Positions 18,023 through 27,830 of a DNA stretch of 64,000 nucleotides are shown here, piece after piece. Below the pieces are notes generated by a model that made no database searches, was not told where the DNA came from, and saw only the letters and a program-made list of their open reading frames with translations. Where the stretch lies: contig DATFYM010000083.1 of the NCBI GenBank assembly GCA_035315065.1, positions 28,084-92,083 of the forward strand, given 5' to 3'. Numbering within the stretch: the stretch's first letter is position 1; each line of letters starts with the position of its first letter. Source of the stretch: DATFYM01 sp035315065 (GTDB lineage Bacteria; Acidobacteriota; Terriglobia; UBA7540). The translations under genes and the position numbers were made by a program.

Positions 18023-18414
18023 ATTGCAACATTGGATTGTTTCAGGCTATGATGCCTGCTCGCTGAGATGATGCGGTCCTGCGCGGCGAGTCCTCGGGAA
18101 GGCCACGAGTTCTTGACCGAGGTGCGGTCGGGACGGAGTAAAGCCGGAATTTGTGATTGATTTTGGCAAACGGAAGAAAACCCTTCCAGTACTCCGCTCA
18201 TCAAAACCCCCTTAGTCCAAAGTGGGACGCGACAAAGCTGCGGGCCGACGGGTGGCACGAGGACGTTAGGTGTGTCAAGGGGGCAGTTGCTCGGGTTGCC
18301 GGTGAGTCTTGCAGCGGTCACAAGTTGCTTGTCTGCCATCCTGTTTACCACGCGCCTCTCCGGGCACGGGGGAACGCGATGAGACTGACAGGATAAACAC
18401 ACAGGATATCGACT

Positions 18415-19815
18415 ATGGTTCTATGCCCGCGTAGGCAAGGTCTAGCTGCAGCAGTTGGTCTGAAGAAGGACACAATCCAAAGGAAGCCCAATTGGCGAAG
18501 CGCTTTCCACCGAGGACGCAGGCCGGACGGCCCGGCAGCCGTGGGCGGCGCCGAGCAAGCCTGCCGCGGACTACGCGGATTAACGGGAGCTTCTTTGTTG
18601 GTTCGCCGGCGGGACGCCGGCGCTCCCCGGTCGGGCCGGCGCAAAACCGGCGGTGCGCTCGCAGCTCTCTTTCTTGCGGCACTCTTGCTGTCGAGTTCAG
18701 CCTGTTCTCATCTCCACCTGCCTTTCAGACACGCTAAACAAGGTCCACCGGCGCCCGCAGCGGATCAATCAAAAACCGAGGGGACGAAGGCCGAGGGGAC
18801 CTCCACCTCCAAAAATGTATCCAAGCCTGAAGAATCCACCGAACAGCCCGCAGCGCCGGAGGCTTCGCCCACCGGATTCATCGGATTCGAGCAGTTTCAA
18901 TTCAGCCACAGCCACGTGGGATCGGTAATCATCGCGGACACAGATGTCGGCTACGCTTTCAATGAGCACATCTCCGGCGATTTCGGCCTTCCCATCCTCT
19001 TTTCGCGCAGCAAGTTTTCTCCGGTTTCGACCAAGGATTACCAGTGGTACGCTTTGTTCGGCGCTCCGTATATAGATATCAGGTACACCGGCACTTACGG
19101 CGGCTGGAAATATACCTCGGTGCTCACGGGTACCATACCGGTTTCCAACGAGGACCAAATTTACACGACGGGCCGGCCCGGGGTTGATTTGTACACTCAC
19201 GCCGAGCGAGGAAAAATCGGAGGGGTGACGCCGTTTATCAACTTCGGTGCGTCGAACGGAGCTATCGACCGCTTCATCATGCCGCGACCCTACTCGGAGG
19301 CGCGGCCTTACGAGACCTTGGGCGCCCTGGCGGACGGTGAGGTGGGAGCTGAATACAAGGTTGACTATGGTCCGGCGAAGGGCGTCGGAATCGGAGCGTC
19401 GGTGTACGGGCTCGAGCCCGTCGGGCCGCAGAAGGTGTTCAGCCGCCTCGTCGTGCCTTATTCGTCGCTGGCGTCTACTGACTTCCGGTTCGGCGAGCAC
19501 TACCGATATTGGGATACCCTTTTTGAGACTAACATGCCCATCCAGGCTATAGGGGCTCAGGAACTGACAGGTCTGCAGACGGGCTCGTATGACGGTTGCA
19601 AGGTCACTAACACCGTCATAACCTGTAATGCCCTTTCGAGCATCTCGCGCGACAACGGCTATTCGATATGGATTGACGCATCGCCGCCGCGCTGGAGTTT
19701 CGCCACCTTGCAGTTGGGCTACGTTCGCAGCAACCACTATCATCTGGATACCTACACGATAACGCTCAGTTTCGATGCTAAGAAGCTGGCCCGGACACTG
19801 CTGTCGCCGCGGTGA
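18415..19815 (+). CDS. putative envelope-anchored protein of unknown function
   Basis: The open frame codes for 466 residues, but the first 75 or so are Arg/Gly-rich and unlike protein; they include a CGCCGGCGGGACGCCGGCG hairpin (18604-18622). The believable protein starts near RRKTGGALAALFLAALLLSSSAC, a signal with an imperfect lipobox around the Cys codon at 18703. A Thr/Glu/Pro-rich linker follows, then a Tyr/Gly-rich region of alternating hydrophobic residues (HVGSVIIADTDVGYAFNEHI, LFGAPYIDIRYTG, LQLGYVRSNHYHLDTYTITL) that looks like antiparallel beta strands and ends in a beta-type C-terminus. An outer-membrane beta-barrel is plausible. The start codon is uncertain, perhaps a GTG or TTG between 18540 and 18600. 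Confidence 0.65.
   Translation: MVLCPRRQGLAAAVGLKKDTIQRKPNWRSAFHRGRRPDGPAAVGGAEQACRGLRGLTGASLLVRRRDAGAPRSGRRKTGGALAALFLAALLLSSSACSHLHLPFRHAKQGPPAPAADQSKTEGTKAEGTSTSKNVSKPEESTEQPAAPEASPTGFIGFEQFQFSHSHVGSVIIADTDVGYAFNEHISGDFGLPILFSRSKFSPVSTKDYQWYALFGAPYIDIRYTGTYGGWKYTSVLTGTIPVSNEDQIYTTGRPGVDLYTHAERGKIGGVTPFINFGASNGAIDRFIMPRPYSEARPYETLGALADGEVGAEYKVDYGPAKGVGIGASVYGLEPVGPQKVFSRLVVPYSSLASTDFRFGEHYRYWDTLFETNMPIQAIGAQELTGLQTGSYDGCKVTNTVITCNALSSISRDNGYSIWIDASPPRWSFATLQLGYVRSNHYHLDTYTITLSFDAKKLARTLLSPR
18604..18622. repeat. short GC hairpin CGCCGGCG-gga-CGCCGGCG type
   Basis: A compact GC palindrome, with a related GCCGGCGCAAAACCGGC just downstream. It lies in the doubtful 5' part of the reading frame and suggests that part may be untranslated. 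Confidence 0.6.
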
Positions 19816-19839
19816 CCTTGCGTCAGTGTTGTAGAGCTG

Positions 19840-19948
19840 TTTGGATTTTGGATAATTTTGGATTTTGGATTTTGGATTTTGGATTGAAGAGCAAGGGCTT
19901 CTGCAACGGGGTTCTTCGATCCAAAATCCAAAATCCAAGATCCAAAAT
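19840..19948. repeat. heptamer hairpin, TTTTGGA family
   Basis: TTTTGGATTTTGGATTTTGG at 19855-19886 faces CCAAAATCCAAAATCCAAGA at 19920-19947, with a loop of about 35 bases. The long frame of the next gene runs through it, but the gene probably starts after it. Confidence 0.9.
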
Positions 19949-19970
19949 AAACTGGGGGACTTCCGCGAGA

Positions 19971-22900
19971 ATGTGGGCTTTGCTTTGTTGGGCAACGCTG
20001 TTGGGACATCAGAGTAGGGTGCTGAAAGGGGCCGCCCCGCTGATATCGCCGGCCAATTCCCGTGCCGCCGCTTCCGCCGGCGTCAGGACCTCCTATTCGT
20101 TATTGCCCCTGAGTTTCGAGTTGAATCAGGGGCAGACGGACGCCAGCGTCCGTTTCCTGGCGCGCGGGCAGGGCTATAGCCTGTTCCTGACGGCGGATGG
20201 GGCGGTGCTGGCGCTCCAAAGTAGTGGTGGCACCAGGTTCCCGGCGACAGCCGTGGACCACGGACCGCGGACCACGGACATAGTCCGCGTGAGATTCCTG
20301 GGAGCGAACCCTAACGCCGTGATCGCCGGGCGGGAGGAGTTGCCGGGCAAGAGCAATTACTTCATCGGCCGCGACCCGCGCGGGTGGCATACGGACGTGC
20401 CCACTTACGCCCAGGTCCACTATCAGGAGTTTTATCAGGGCGTGGACGCGATTTACTACGGGCGGAAGGGGGAGCTGGAATACGATTTGGTTGTCGGACC
20501 GCGTATGGACGCGGGACAAGTGCGGTTTCAGGTTGAGGGAGCCCAGACAGCTAGGCTGAATGGGGCGGGGGACTTGGTGTTGGCGACGAGGGGCCAAGAG
20601 ATCGTGCTGCGGAGGCCCAAGGCGTACCAGGGGACCGGAGCAGATCAGCGCGAGGTCGCAGTGCGGTATGTGAGTCGAGGGAAGAATGAGTATGGGTTCG
20701 AAGTGGGCCCGTACCAGCGCAACGAGCGGCTGACCATCGACCCGGTTCTGAGCTACGCGACGTATCTCGGCGGGAGCGGCGGCGACGTGGCCTACGGGCT
20801 CGCGCTCGATCCCTCCGGCGACGCCTATGTTACCGGCTCCACGGCCTCCATTAACTTCCCGGTGAGGTCCGCGGAGCAAGGAACGTTGGCCGGAAGCAGC
20901 GATGCGTTCGTCGCCGAACTGAATGCCGCGGGCACGGGCTTGGTTTATTCAACGTATATCGGCGGCACGCAAGCCGATGTGGGGAGCGCGATCGCAATTG
21001 ACACCTCGGGGAGTGCCTACATTGTGGGAACCACGTACTCCACGAACTTTCCGGTCACTACTGGCGCCTTCCAAACTCTTTACGGTGGGAACGGCGACGA
21101 GAACGGGAACGGCGACGCATTTGTTGCTAAACTGGGCCCGAATGGTTCATCGCTGGTCTATGCCTCATATCTCGGCGGCACTGGGCCGGATTTCGGGCAG
21201 GGAATTGCCGTCGATGCGGCAGGGAATGCCTATGTGACGGGATCGACCCAGTCTTTTGATTTTCCCACGGCGTCTCCGCCCGGCAGCAGTCCGCTTCAGA
21301 TTGGGAATGACAACTGCACCGTTGTCAACCAGATTGAGACCTGCACGGCAGACGCCTTTGTGACCAAAGTCAATCCCACCGGGACCGCGCTGGTGTATTC
21401 GACTTACCTCGGCGGATCTGCCGCTAACTCGGGGCAAGCCATCGCCGTCGATGCCCAAGGAGACGCTTACGTTACCGGATACACCAATTCCACTAATTTC
21501 CCCACCCAGAGCGCCCTGCAGAGCGCCAACGCCGGAGGTAGCGACGCCTTCGTGTCCGAATTGAGCCCCGGCGGCTCCAGCCTGGTGTTCTCCACTTATC
21601 TGGGAGGCTCCGGACAGGACCAGGCTTTCGGGCTGGCGCTGGGCCCCTCGGGGGATATCTATATCACCGGCGCCACCCAATCGGCGAACTTCCCCACCAC
21701 TCCCAACTCGTTTCAGACGACTTATGGCTTAAACGGCGACGCATTCGTCACGAGGCTGGCGCCCGGCGGAACGAGTATTGTCTTCTCCACGTTCATCGGC
21801 GGCAGCCAAGCCGACCAAGGGAATGCCATCGCGGTGGATTCGGCCGGGAACTCCGTGGTGGTCGGCGTTACCCAGTCCAGCGACTTCCCGACGCTGGACG
21901 CTTCTCAGAACATCATAGGACTCTTTGGCGCGGGAACCTGCAGCAGCAGCAGCGGGGTAGGCACCCAGATTTGCTCGGATGCGTTCGTCGCTCGGCTTAA
22001 TCCTTCGGGAGGAGGTCTCTACTCGACCTATCTCGGCGGGAGCCAGAACGACTTTGCGCAGGCGGTGGCGCTTGACTCCACCGGAACACCATACCTCGCG
22101 GGCGGCACCACTTCGTCGAACTTCCCCGCAATCGTCGGGGCGCTCCAGGGCGCCTTTACCGGCGGCGGCACACTCGGCAACGCCTTCGTCGCCAAAATGA
22201 GCGCGACCAACGCCCCGGCGGTGGCCTTGGTTCCTCAGGAAATCAATTTTGGCAACCAGACGCTGAATCAGGCCAGCACCATCCAGACGGTCACCCTGAT
22301 CAATGCGGGCAGCGCCCTTTTGGAAATCAGCGACCTTACCGTAGGCGCCGACTTTACCGAAACCAACAATTGCGGCACCACGGTTCCGGCGGGGAGCGGG
22401 ACTTGCAATATCAATATTACCTATACGCCGACCAGCCCAGGCCCCACTACCCAGCAAGTGGAGATCACGGACAACGCGGCGGGCGGCCCGCACACCATTA
22501 CGCTGACGGGAAACGGGGTCGCTCAGGGCGCTCCCGCGTTGACCTTCATTCCGAACAAATTGACCTTCTCCAGTCAGGCCGTGGGGACGACGAGTCCGGT
22601 GCAGACAGTGGTGATGGAGAATACGAGCCTTGTGGCGATCACCATTAGCAGCATCAATATCAGCGGTGACTTCGCCCAGACCAATAACTGTGGCGTGCTG
22701 CCGAACGTGATCAACCCGGGCGGCTCCTGTACATTCAACGTCAGCTTCACGCCGAGCCTGGGCGGGTCGCGGCCGGGTGGTATTACCGTGACCGACACTG
22801 CGACCGGCAGCCCGCAATCCGTTTCGCTGACTGGCACCGGGGCTAGCCCCTTCACCCTTTCCGCCAACAGCCGCACCAGCACCCTTCTGGTGGGGACCAC

Positions 22901-23816
22901 CATGACCACATTCACGATTACCCTATCCGCCCCGAACAGTTTCACTTCCACCGTTAGCTTCGCATGCGCGGGTAGCGCGACGTGCTCATTCTTCCCCCCG
23001 ACCATAACACCCGGCCAGAGCCCCAGCCTGACCACCACCCTCACGGTGAGCAGTCTTTCTTACACTACCGCGAATCCCCTGAATTTTTCAGTAACCGGGA
23101 CTGCCGGTTCCTTCACGTCCAGCGTGGCGCTTTCCATTTTCTTGCAGGACTTTTCCCTCACCGCAATACCGACTCTGAACTCGGTGCAGGCGGGGCTGAC
23201 GTCATCTCCTTACACGGTGACGGTGACGCCGTCGAACGGTTTCAATGGCATCGTTCTGTTAAGTTGCAATCTTCCCGGCGGGCTCCTTGCGCCTCCTACT
23301 TCGACATCGCCTGCCGGCACGCACAACACCACCTGCAACTGGTCTCCTTCGGGGCTGACTTTCAACACTTCCGTGCCGCAGACGGCCAGGCTCACGTTGA
23401 CGACGTCCTCGCAGATATCAACAACCTCGCACGGGTGGCCACGCAGGCGGTGGCCGGGCGGTCCAGGGCGCGGCCCGACTACAGATCTCCGGCGCTGGCT
23501 GCTGGTAGCGGGGATGATCGCGCTGCTGGCGGGAGGGGTGGTGGCGAAGCGCCGGTTCCGCGGATTGCACCCGCAGCAGGCGCGCTGGCTGCTGGTGGTG
23601 GTGGGAGTCCTGCTGTTGACGTTGACTGCGATGAGTTGCCAAGACTATGGTTACAACAGTGTGTTTCCGGGGCCGACGACGGGAACACCGACCGGCAACT
23701 ACAGCATCCCCATTACGGGCACGCTCGGCAATCCCCCGTCGCCCTGCGGATGCGGTCCCAATAACGATATAACGCGGAGCATCATCATCAACCTGACGGT
23801 CTCGCCCACGGTCTAG
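19971..23816 (+). CDS. secreted SBBP-type beta-propeller giant with Ig-like repeats (paralogue 1)
   Basis: About 1281 residues from ATG 19971 (MWALLCWATLLGHQ); earlier codons of the open frame are translated repeat. After a hydrophobic leader comes LPLSFELNQGQTDASVRFLA, the domain that usually precedes SBBP propellers. Then follow about eight repeats of the form YSTYLGGSxxDxGxAIAVDxxGNAYVTGxTxSxNFPT, which build a beta propeller. Two to three Ig-like/ASH-type domains follow (VALVPQEINFGNQTLNQ, ALTFIPNKLTFSSQ). The C-terminus has two hydrophobic segments joined by a basic loop and then AMSCQDYGYN with a short beta tail. A cell-surface or secreted role is likely; the partner is unknown. It is in tandem with a paralogue. 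Confidence 0.85.
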   Translation: MWALLCWATLLGHQSRVLKGAAPLISPANSRAAASAGVRTSYSLLPLSFELNQGQTDASVRFLARGQGYSLFLTADGAVLALQSSGGTRFPATAVDHGPRTTDIVRVRFLGANPNAVIAGREELPGKSNYFIGRDPRGWHTDVPTYAQVHYQEFYQGVDAIYYGRKGELEYDLVVGPRMDAGQVRFQVEGAQTARLNGAGDLVLATRGQEIVLRRPKAYQGTGADQREVAVRYVSRGKNEYGFEVGPYQRNERLTIDPVLSYATYLGGSGGDVAYGLALDPSGDAYVTGSTASINFPVRSAEQGTLAGSSDAFVAELNAAGTGLVYSTYIGGTQADVGSAIAIDTSGSAYIVGTTYSTNFPVTTGAFQTLYGGNGDENGNGDAFVAKLGPNGSSLVYASYLGGTGPDFGQGIAVDAAGNAYVTGSTQSFDFPTASPPGSSPLQIGNDNCTVVNQIETCTADAFVTKVNPTGTALVYSTYLGGSAANSGQAIAVDAQGDAYVTGYTNSTNFPTQSALQSANAGGSDAFVSELSPGGSSLVFSTYLGGSGQDQAFGLALGPSGDIYITGATQSANFPTTPNSFQTTYGLNGDAFVTRLAPGGTSIVFSTFIGGSQADQGNAIAVDSAGNSVVVGVTQSSDFPTLDASQNIIGLFGAGTCSSSSGVGTQICSDAFVARLNPSGGGLYSTYLGGSQNDFAQAVALDSTGTPYLAGGTTSSNFPAIVGALQGAFTGGGTLGNAFVAKMSATNAPAVALVPQEINFGNQTLNQASTIQTVTLINAGSALLEISDLTVGADFTETNNCGTTVPAGSGTCNINITYTPTSPGPTTQQVEITDNAAGGPHTITLTGNGVAQGAPALTFIPNKLTFSSQAVGTTSPVQTVVMENTSLVAITISSINISGDFAQTNNCGVLPNVINPGGSCTFNVSFTPSLGGSRPGGITVTDTATGSPQSVSLTGTGASPFTLSANSRTSTLLVGTTMTTFTITLSAPNSFTSTVSFACAGSATCSFFPPTITPGQSPSLTTTLTVSSLSYTTANPLNFSVTGTAGSFTSSVALSIFLQDFSLTAIPTLNSVQAGLTSSPYTVTVTPSNGFNGIVLLSCNLPGGLLAPPTSTSPAGTHNTTCNWSPSGLTFNTSVPQTARLTLTTSSQISTTSHGWPRRRWPGGPGRGPTTDLRRWLLVAGMIALLAGGVVAKRRFRGLHPQQARWLLVVVGVLLLTLTAMSCQDYGYNSVFPGPTTGTPTGNYSIPITGTLGNPPSPCGCGPNNDITRSIIINLTVSPTV

Positions 23817-23879
23817 GGATGAGTGGTGAGTGCAGAACGACGCGACGGATGAGTTTGAAGACAGAGAATCGGCGAGGGT

Positions 23880-23948
23880 CGAATGACGAATGATGAATTC
23901 AAGACGAGGAGGGCCGTCGTTCATCATTCATCATTCGTCGTTCATCGT
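23880..23948. repeat. heptamer hairpin, GAATGAT family
   Basis: GAATGACGAATGATGAATTC and TTCATCATTCATCATTCGTC are opposing arms with a loop of about 20 bases, placed between the two propeller genes. Confidence 0.9.
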
Positions 23949-23979
23949 TAAGAGTCCCCTTCTTGAGGTTGGTCAGACT

Positions 23980-26900
23980 ATGCGTACTTTGCGGTTATTT
24001 TTGGCATCGCTGTTGCTGTCAGTCGTCCCGGCGCTGAGCGCTGGGTCGCCTCGCGGAAGCTCACCGGCGGCCCCTCCTCCTTCTTCGGGCGACCCCCGTG
24101 TGGCCTACGCCAATCTACCTTTGAGCTTCGAGGTGAACCAGGGGCAGACGGACCCTCGGGTCCGATTTCTGGCGCGCGGGCAGGGCTATACCCTGTTCCT
24201 GACGGCGGCGGAGGCGGTCCTGGCGCTTGGGAAAGGCGGTCCGTCCGTCGTCCGTGGTCAGTTGCAGGGGCCGACGGGTGCTGGACACCAGACAGACGTT
24301 CTCCGACTGAGGTTCGTTAGGACGAATCCCGGTGTCGTCATTGCTGGCGCGGAGGAGTTGGAGGGCAAGAGCAACTACTTTATCGGCCAAGATCCTCAGA
24401 GTTGGCATACCGACGTGCCGATGTACGCCCGAGTCCGCTACCAGGGGATTTATCCGGGAGTGGACTTGGTCTATTACGGGCGGCAGGGAGAGTTGGAATA
24501 CGATTTGGTGGTCGGACCCGGCCGGGACCCGGGGCAGGCTCGCTTCCGGATTGAAGGAGCGGAAAAGGCGACGCTGAACGGGGCGGGAGAGTTGGTGTTG
24601 GAGGCGAAGGGTGGAGAGGTGGTGCTGCGGCGGCCACAGGCGTACCAGGGGACTGGTGTGAGTAGGCGGACGGTAGCGGTTCGGTACCTCAAGCGAGGCC
24701 CGAGCGAGTGGGGCTTCGAACTAGGGGCTTACCGGCGTGGCGAGTCACTGACGATTGACCCCTTCCTGAACTACGCCACTTACCTGGGCGGGAGCGGAGG
24801 CGACGTGGCCAACGCCATCGCTGTGGATACCGTCAACAACGCTTACGTTGCGGGAACAACCCTTTCGACGAACTTTCCCGAAGTCAACGCCTACCAGACG
24901 GGAAGTGGCGGTAATGGCGACGCCTTCGTCTCAAAGCTCAATAGTACGGGCACGAAACTGCTCTACTCCACCTATATCGGGGGCTCAGGACAGGACGTTG
25001 CGTTCGCCTTGGCGATTGACGCCGGCGGCGACGCCTATATCACCGGTCAGACTTCCTCCTCTAACTACCCCATCTCCCCCCCTGCCAAAACTACCACCCA
25101 ATCACCGACGCCGGCCTTCCAGACGGTTTATGGCGGTGCCGGCGACGCTTTTGTGACCGTTTTGCTGAGCACGGGAAACGAACTGGTTTACTCCACCTAC
25201 CTGGGCGGCAGCGGCGCGGACTGGGGCTATGCGATCGCCGTGGATTCTTCCAACAATGCCTACGTCACCGGTGCTACCCAATCCGGCAATTTTCCCACGC
25301 AATCCCCGCTTCAAGCCAACCGAGGTGCCGGGTCGACCCAGAATGCGTTTGTGGCCAAGCTGAATTCGACGGGCACGGCGCTGGTGTATTCAACCTATCT
25401 GGGTGGCTCGCAACAGGACACGGGACAAGGCATCAAGGTGGATAGTTCCGGCAACGCCTACGTCGCCGGCTACACCTTTTCGCCCGACTTCCCGACCCAG
25501 AATCCGATTCAGGGCGTGTTCGGTGGAGTTGCTGACGCTTTTGTGAGCGAGTTGAACGCCGGAGGCTCCGCCCTGGTGTTCTCCACTTTCCTGGGAGGCA
25601 ACCAGCAAGACCGCGCCTGGGGGCTGGCCCTGGATTCCTCCGCCAACATCTATGTGGTGGGTGACACCCAGTCGTCGGACTTTCCCGTCACCTCCGGGGA
25701 TTTTCAGGATACTTACAAGGGGGACCAGGACGCGTTTGTGAGCAAGCTGAGCCCGAGCGGAGCTTCGCTCGTGTATTCCACCTATATCGGCGGCAGCAAC
25801 GTAGACGGAGGGAAAGGCATTGCCGTGGACTCATCGGGAAACGCGACGGCGGTGGGCTTGACCCAATCGAGCGACTTCCCGACCTTCGACGCCCTGCAGT
25901 CTATCCTCGGTCTCACCGGGGGGAGCGCTTGCTCGGCTCCTCCTTGTGCGGACGCCTTCGTGACCAAGCTGAATTCGTCGGGCACCCAGGCTTCGTATTC
26001 CACTTTTCTCGGTGGAAGCGGTAACGATTTTGCCCAGGCGGTTGCCCTCGATTCCTCTGGGAACGCATACCTGGCAGGCAGCACCACCTCCAACAACTTT
26101 CCTGCCGTCACCGGCTCTTACCAGGGTACCCTGGGCGGGGTGGCGGGTAACGCGTTCGTGGCCATGATCGAGCCCGCTGATGAAGCGTCTATTGCGGTGG
26201 CGCCGGCCACCGTCAATTTCGGAAATGAGACGGTTAGTGTGGCCAGCGCGGTTCAGTCAGTGACCGTAGTGGACGAGGGCAGCAGCCCGTTAGAGATCAC
26301 CTCTGTCGTTGCCCCGGCTACCGACTTCACTCAAACCAACGACTGCGTTGGCACGGTGGCGGCGCGAGGGGGAACCTGCACCATCAATATCATCTTCACT
26401 CCCACAACCACCGGTCCGGTAACCGACCAGATCACGATCAATGACAACGCCTTCGGGAACAGCAGCATCTCCCAAAACATCACCGTCACCGGCGACGGGG
26501 TGAACGCGCTCACCCAGGTGACAGTCGCCCCGACCACCATCACGTTTCCCAATACGTACGTGACTGGAACCAGCGCAGTGCAAACCGTGACCATCACCAA
26601 TACCGGTACAGCCGTGCTGACCTTCATCAACCCCAGTGCTGCTAACCCCATCGCCATCACCAGTGGCAGCACCGACTTCATCCTCGGGTCCGGGACCAAC
26701 ACCTGTGCCACCCTAGGGTATGTCCTCAGCGTTAATCAGAGTTGCTCGGTAACGGTTCTCTTTCAACCCACCCAAAGCGGTGCGCGCGCCGGTACGTTGA
26801 GCATCTATGACACTGCCACCGGCAGCCCCCAGAGCGTCTCCCTTTCGGGAAACGGCCTTGCGGAGTTTCAGCTTACAGCCGTCAACACGACGATTTTCCC

Positions 26901-27786
26901 GCTGATTGGAGCCACCTCGACGACGTGCCCGAACCCTTCCAATCAGATAACGTGCTTCACCCTTGGGGCGACGGCGGTGGTGCCTGGTTTCAACGGTGTG
27001 ATCACGCCTGCTTGTCCGTCCAACGTTACTTGCACCTTTACTCCCGGCACTTTCTTTCCGGGGACAACTTCGACGCTGGTGCTGAGCAATCTTACCCTGA
27101 CAACTCCGAATCCTCTGAACTTCATCATCACGGGCGCCAGTGGTAGCCAAACCGCCACCCTGAACTTGACGGTGGCGTTCCAGACCTTTACGCTTTCGGC
27201 GAGTCCGGGGTATGCCAGCGTGGTGGCCGGATCTTCGGCGACCTACAAGATCCTCGCCACACCCCAAAACGGGTTCAACCAGCAGGTTAATTTCACCTGC
27301 AGCGGGAATGGCGGCGCTCCCTTGCCGCTGGGCGTTGCCTGCAACTTCAACCCCGATACGCCCACGCTGAACGGTGCCGCGACTCAGACCGTCACGCTCA
27401 CGATCTCCACCACGCAGTCCGCCCCGACGACCTCCTGGCTGTGGAAGCTGTGGCGAGGCCGGAGACCGCCCCCGAGAACCAGGTTGTTGCTGGGCGTCTT
27501 CTGGCTGGCTCTGGCGCTGCTGTTGTTCTTGATGGGCAGTCGCTGGGCTCGGCTGGGCATCAATCCTTCGCGCCGGCTCATCGCTTCGCGCGCGTTCATC
27601 TTCGGCACCCTGCTCTCGTTCCTGGTGCTTCTCGCGAGTTGCCGGGGAGCGATCTCGAATGGCGGCGCCACGCCTTGCGGCACTTACGTCATCAATGTTA
27701 ACGCCACGCTTCAATCCAACAGCGCGGTGTCGATCACTCAACCCGTGGACCTGGCCGTGACCTCTTTGAGCTGCCCGACAACCTAG
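23980..27786 (+). CDS. secreted SBBP-type beta-propeller giant with Ig-like repeats (paralogue 2)
   Basis: 1268 residues from ATG 23980, chosen over 23890 because the earlier codons are translated repeat, a clean signal peptide follows (MRTLRLFLASLLLSVVPALS) and GAGG stands about 11 bases upstream. The order matches the preceding gene: LPLSFEVNQGQTDPRVRFLA, about eight SBBP repeats, two ASH/Ig-like domains (SIAVAPATVNFGNETVSVAS, TQVTVAPTTITFPNTYVTG), more Ig-like strands, then a basic loop with two hydrophobic segments and LVLLASCRGAISNGG followed by a short beta tail. The pair clearly arose by duplication, yet the C-terminal tails have diverged. Surface adhesion or polymer binding is a guess. 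Confidence 0.86.
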   Translation: MRTLRLFLASLLLSVVPALSAGSPRGSSPAAPPPSSGDPRVAYANLPLSFEVNQGQTDPRVRFLARGQGYTLFLTAAEAVLALGKGGPSVVRGQLQGPTGAGHQTDVLRLRFVRTNPGVVIAGAEELEGKSNYFIGQDPQSWHTDVPMYARVRYQGIYPGVDLVYYGRQGELEYDLVVGPGRDPGQARFRIEGAEKATLNGAGELVLEAKGGEVVLRRPQAYQGTGVSRRTVAVRYLKRGPSEWGFELGAYRRGESLTIDPFLNYATYLGGSGGDVANAIAVDTVNNAYVAGTTLSTNFPEVNAYQTGSGGNGDAFVSKLNSTGTKLLYSTYIGGSGQDVAFALAIDAGGDAYITGQTSSSNYPISPPAKTTTQSPTPAFQTVYGGAGDAFVTVLLSTGNELVYSTYLGGSGADWGYAIAVDSSNNAYVTGATQSGNFPTQSPLQANRGAGSTQNAFVAKLNSTGTALVYSTYLGGSQQDTGQGIKVDSSGNAYVAGYTFSPDFPTQNPIQGVFGGVADAFVSELNAGGSALVFSTFLGGNQQDRAWGLALDSSANIYVVGDTQSSDFPVTSGDFQDTYKGDQDAFVSKLSPSGASLVYSTYIGGSNVDGGKGIAVDSSGNATAVGLTQSSDFPTFDALQSILGLTGGSACSAPPCADAFVTKLNSSGTQASYSTFLGGSGNDFAQAVALDSSGNAYLAGSTTSNNFPAVTGSYQGTLGGVAGNAFVAMIEPADEASIAVAPATVNFGNETVSVASAVQSVTVVDEGSSPLEITSVVAPATDFTQTNDCVGTVAARGGTCTINIIFTPTTTGPVTDQITINDNAFGNSSISQNITVTGDGVNALTQVTVAPTTITFPNTYVTGTSAVQTVTITNTGTAVLTFINPSAANPIAITSGSTDFILGSGTNTCATLGYVLSVNQSCSVTVLFQPTQSGARAGTLSIYDTATGSPQSVSLSGNGLAEFQLTAVNTTIFPLIGATSTTCPNPSNQITCFTLGATAVVPGFNGVITPACPSNVTCTFTPGTFFPGTTSTLVLSNLTLTTPNPLNFIITGASGSQTATLNLTVAFQTFTLSASPGYASVVAGSSATYKILATPQNGFNQQVNFTCSGNGGAPLPLGVACNFNPDTPTLNGAATQTVTLTISTTQSAPTTSWLWKLWRGRRPPPRTRLLLGVFWLALALLLFLMGSRWARLGINPSRRLIASRAFIFGTLLSFLVLLASCRGAISNGGATPCGTYVINVNATLQSNSAVSITQPVDLAVTSLSCPTT

Positions 27787-27830
27787 CGCGTAGGGGTGCG
27801 GCTTGCCGTACCCCCTTTGAGAAGTTACGC

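Larger units (their letters stand above)
17648..18414. other. intergenic region with heptamer palindromes, no gene
   Basis: Besides the repeats at 17657-17865 and 17974-18022 nothing convincing is seen. A minus-strand frame at 17851-18402 is open, but its last part is translated repeat and it lacks a ribosome site, so I do not call it. Confidence 0.6.

Noticed and set aside
17851..18402. Minus-strand frame of 183 codons
   Set aside because: Part of it is translated repeat, the start lacks a ribosome site and no known motif is present.
21729..22817. Open frame of 362 codons on the minus strand
   Set aside because: It is antisense to the first propeller protein; its sequence is Arg/Gly-rich with no domain. 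The same applies to 26713-27741 in the second.
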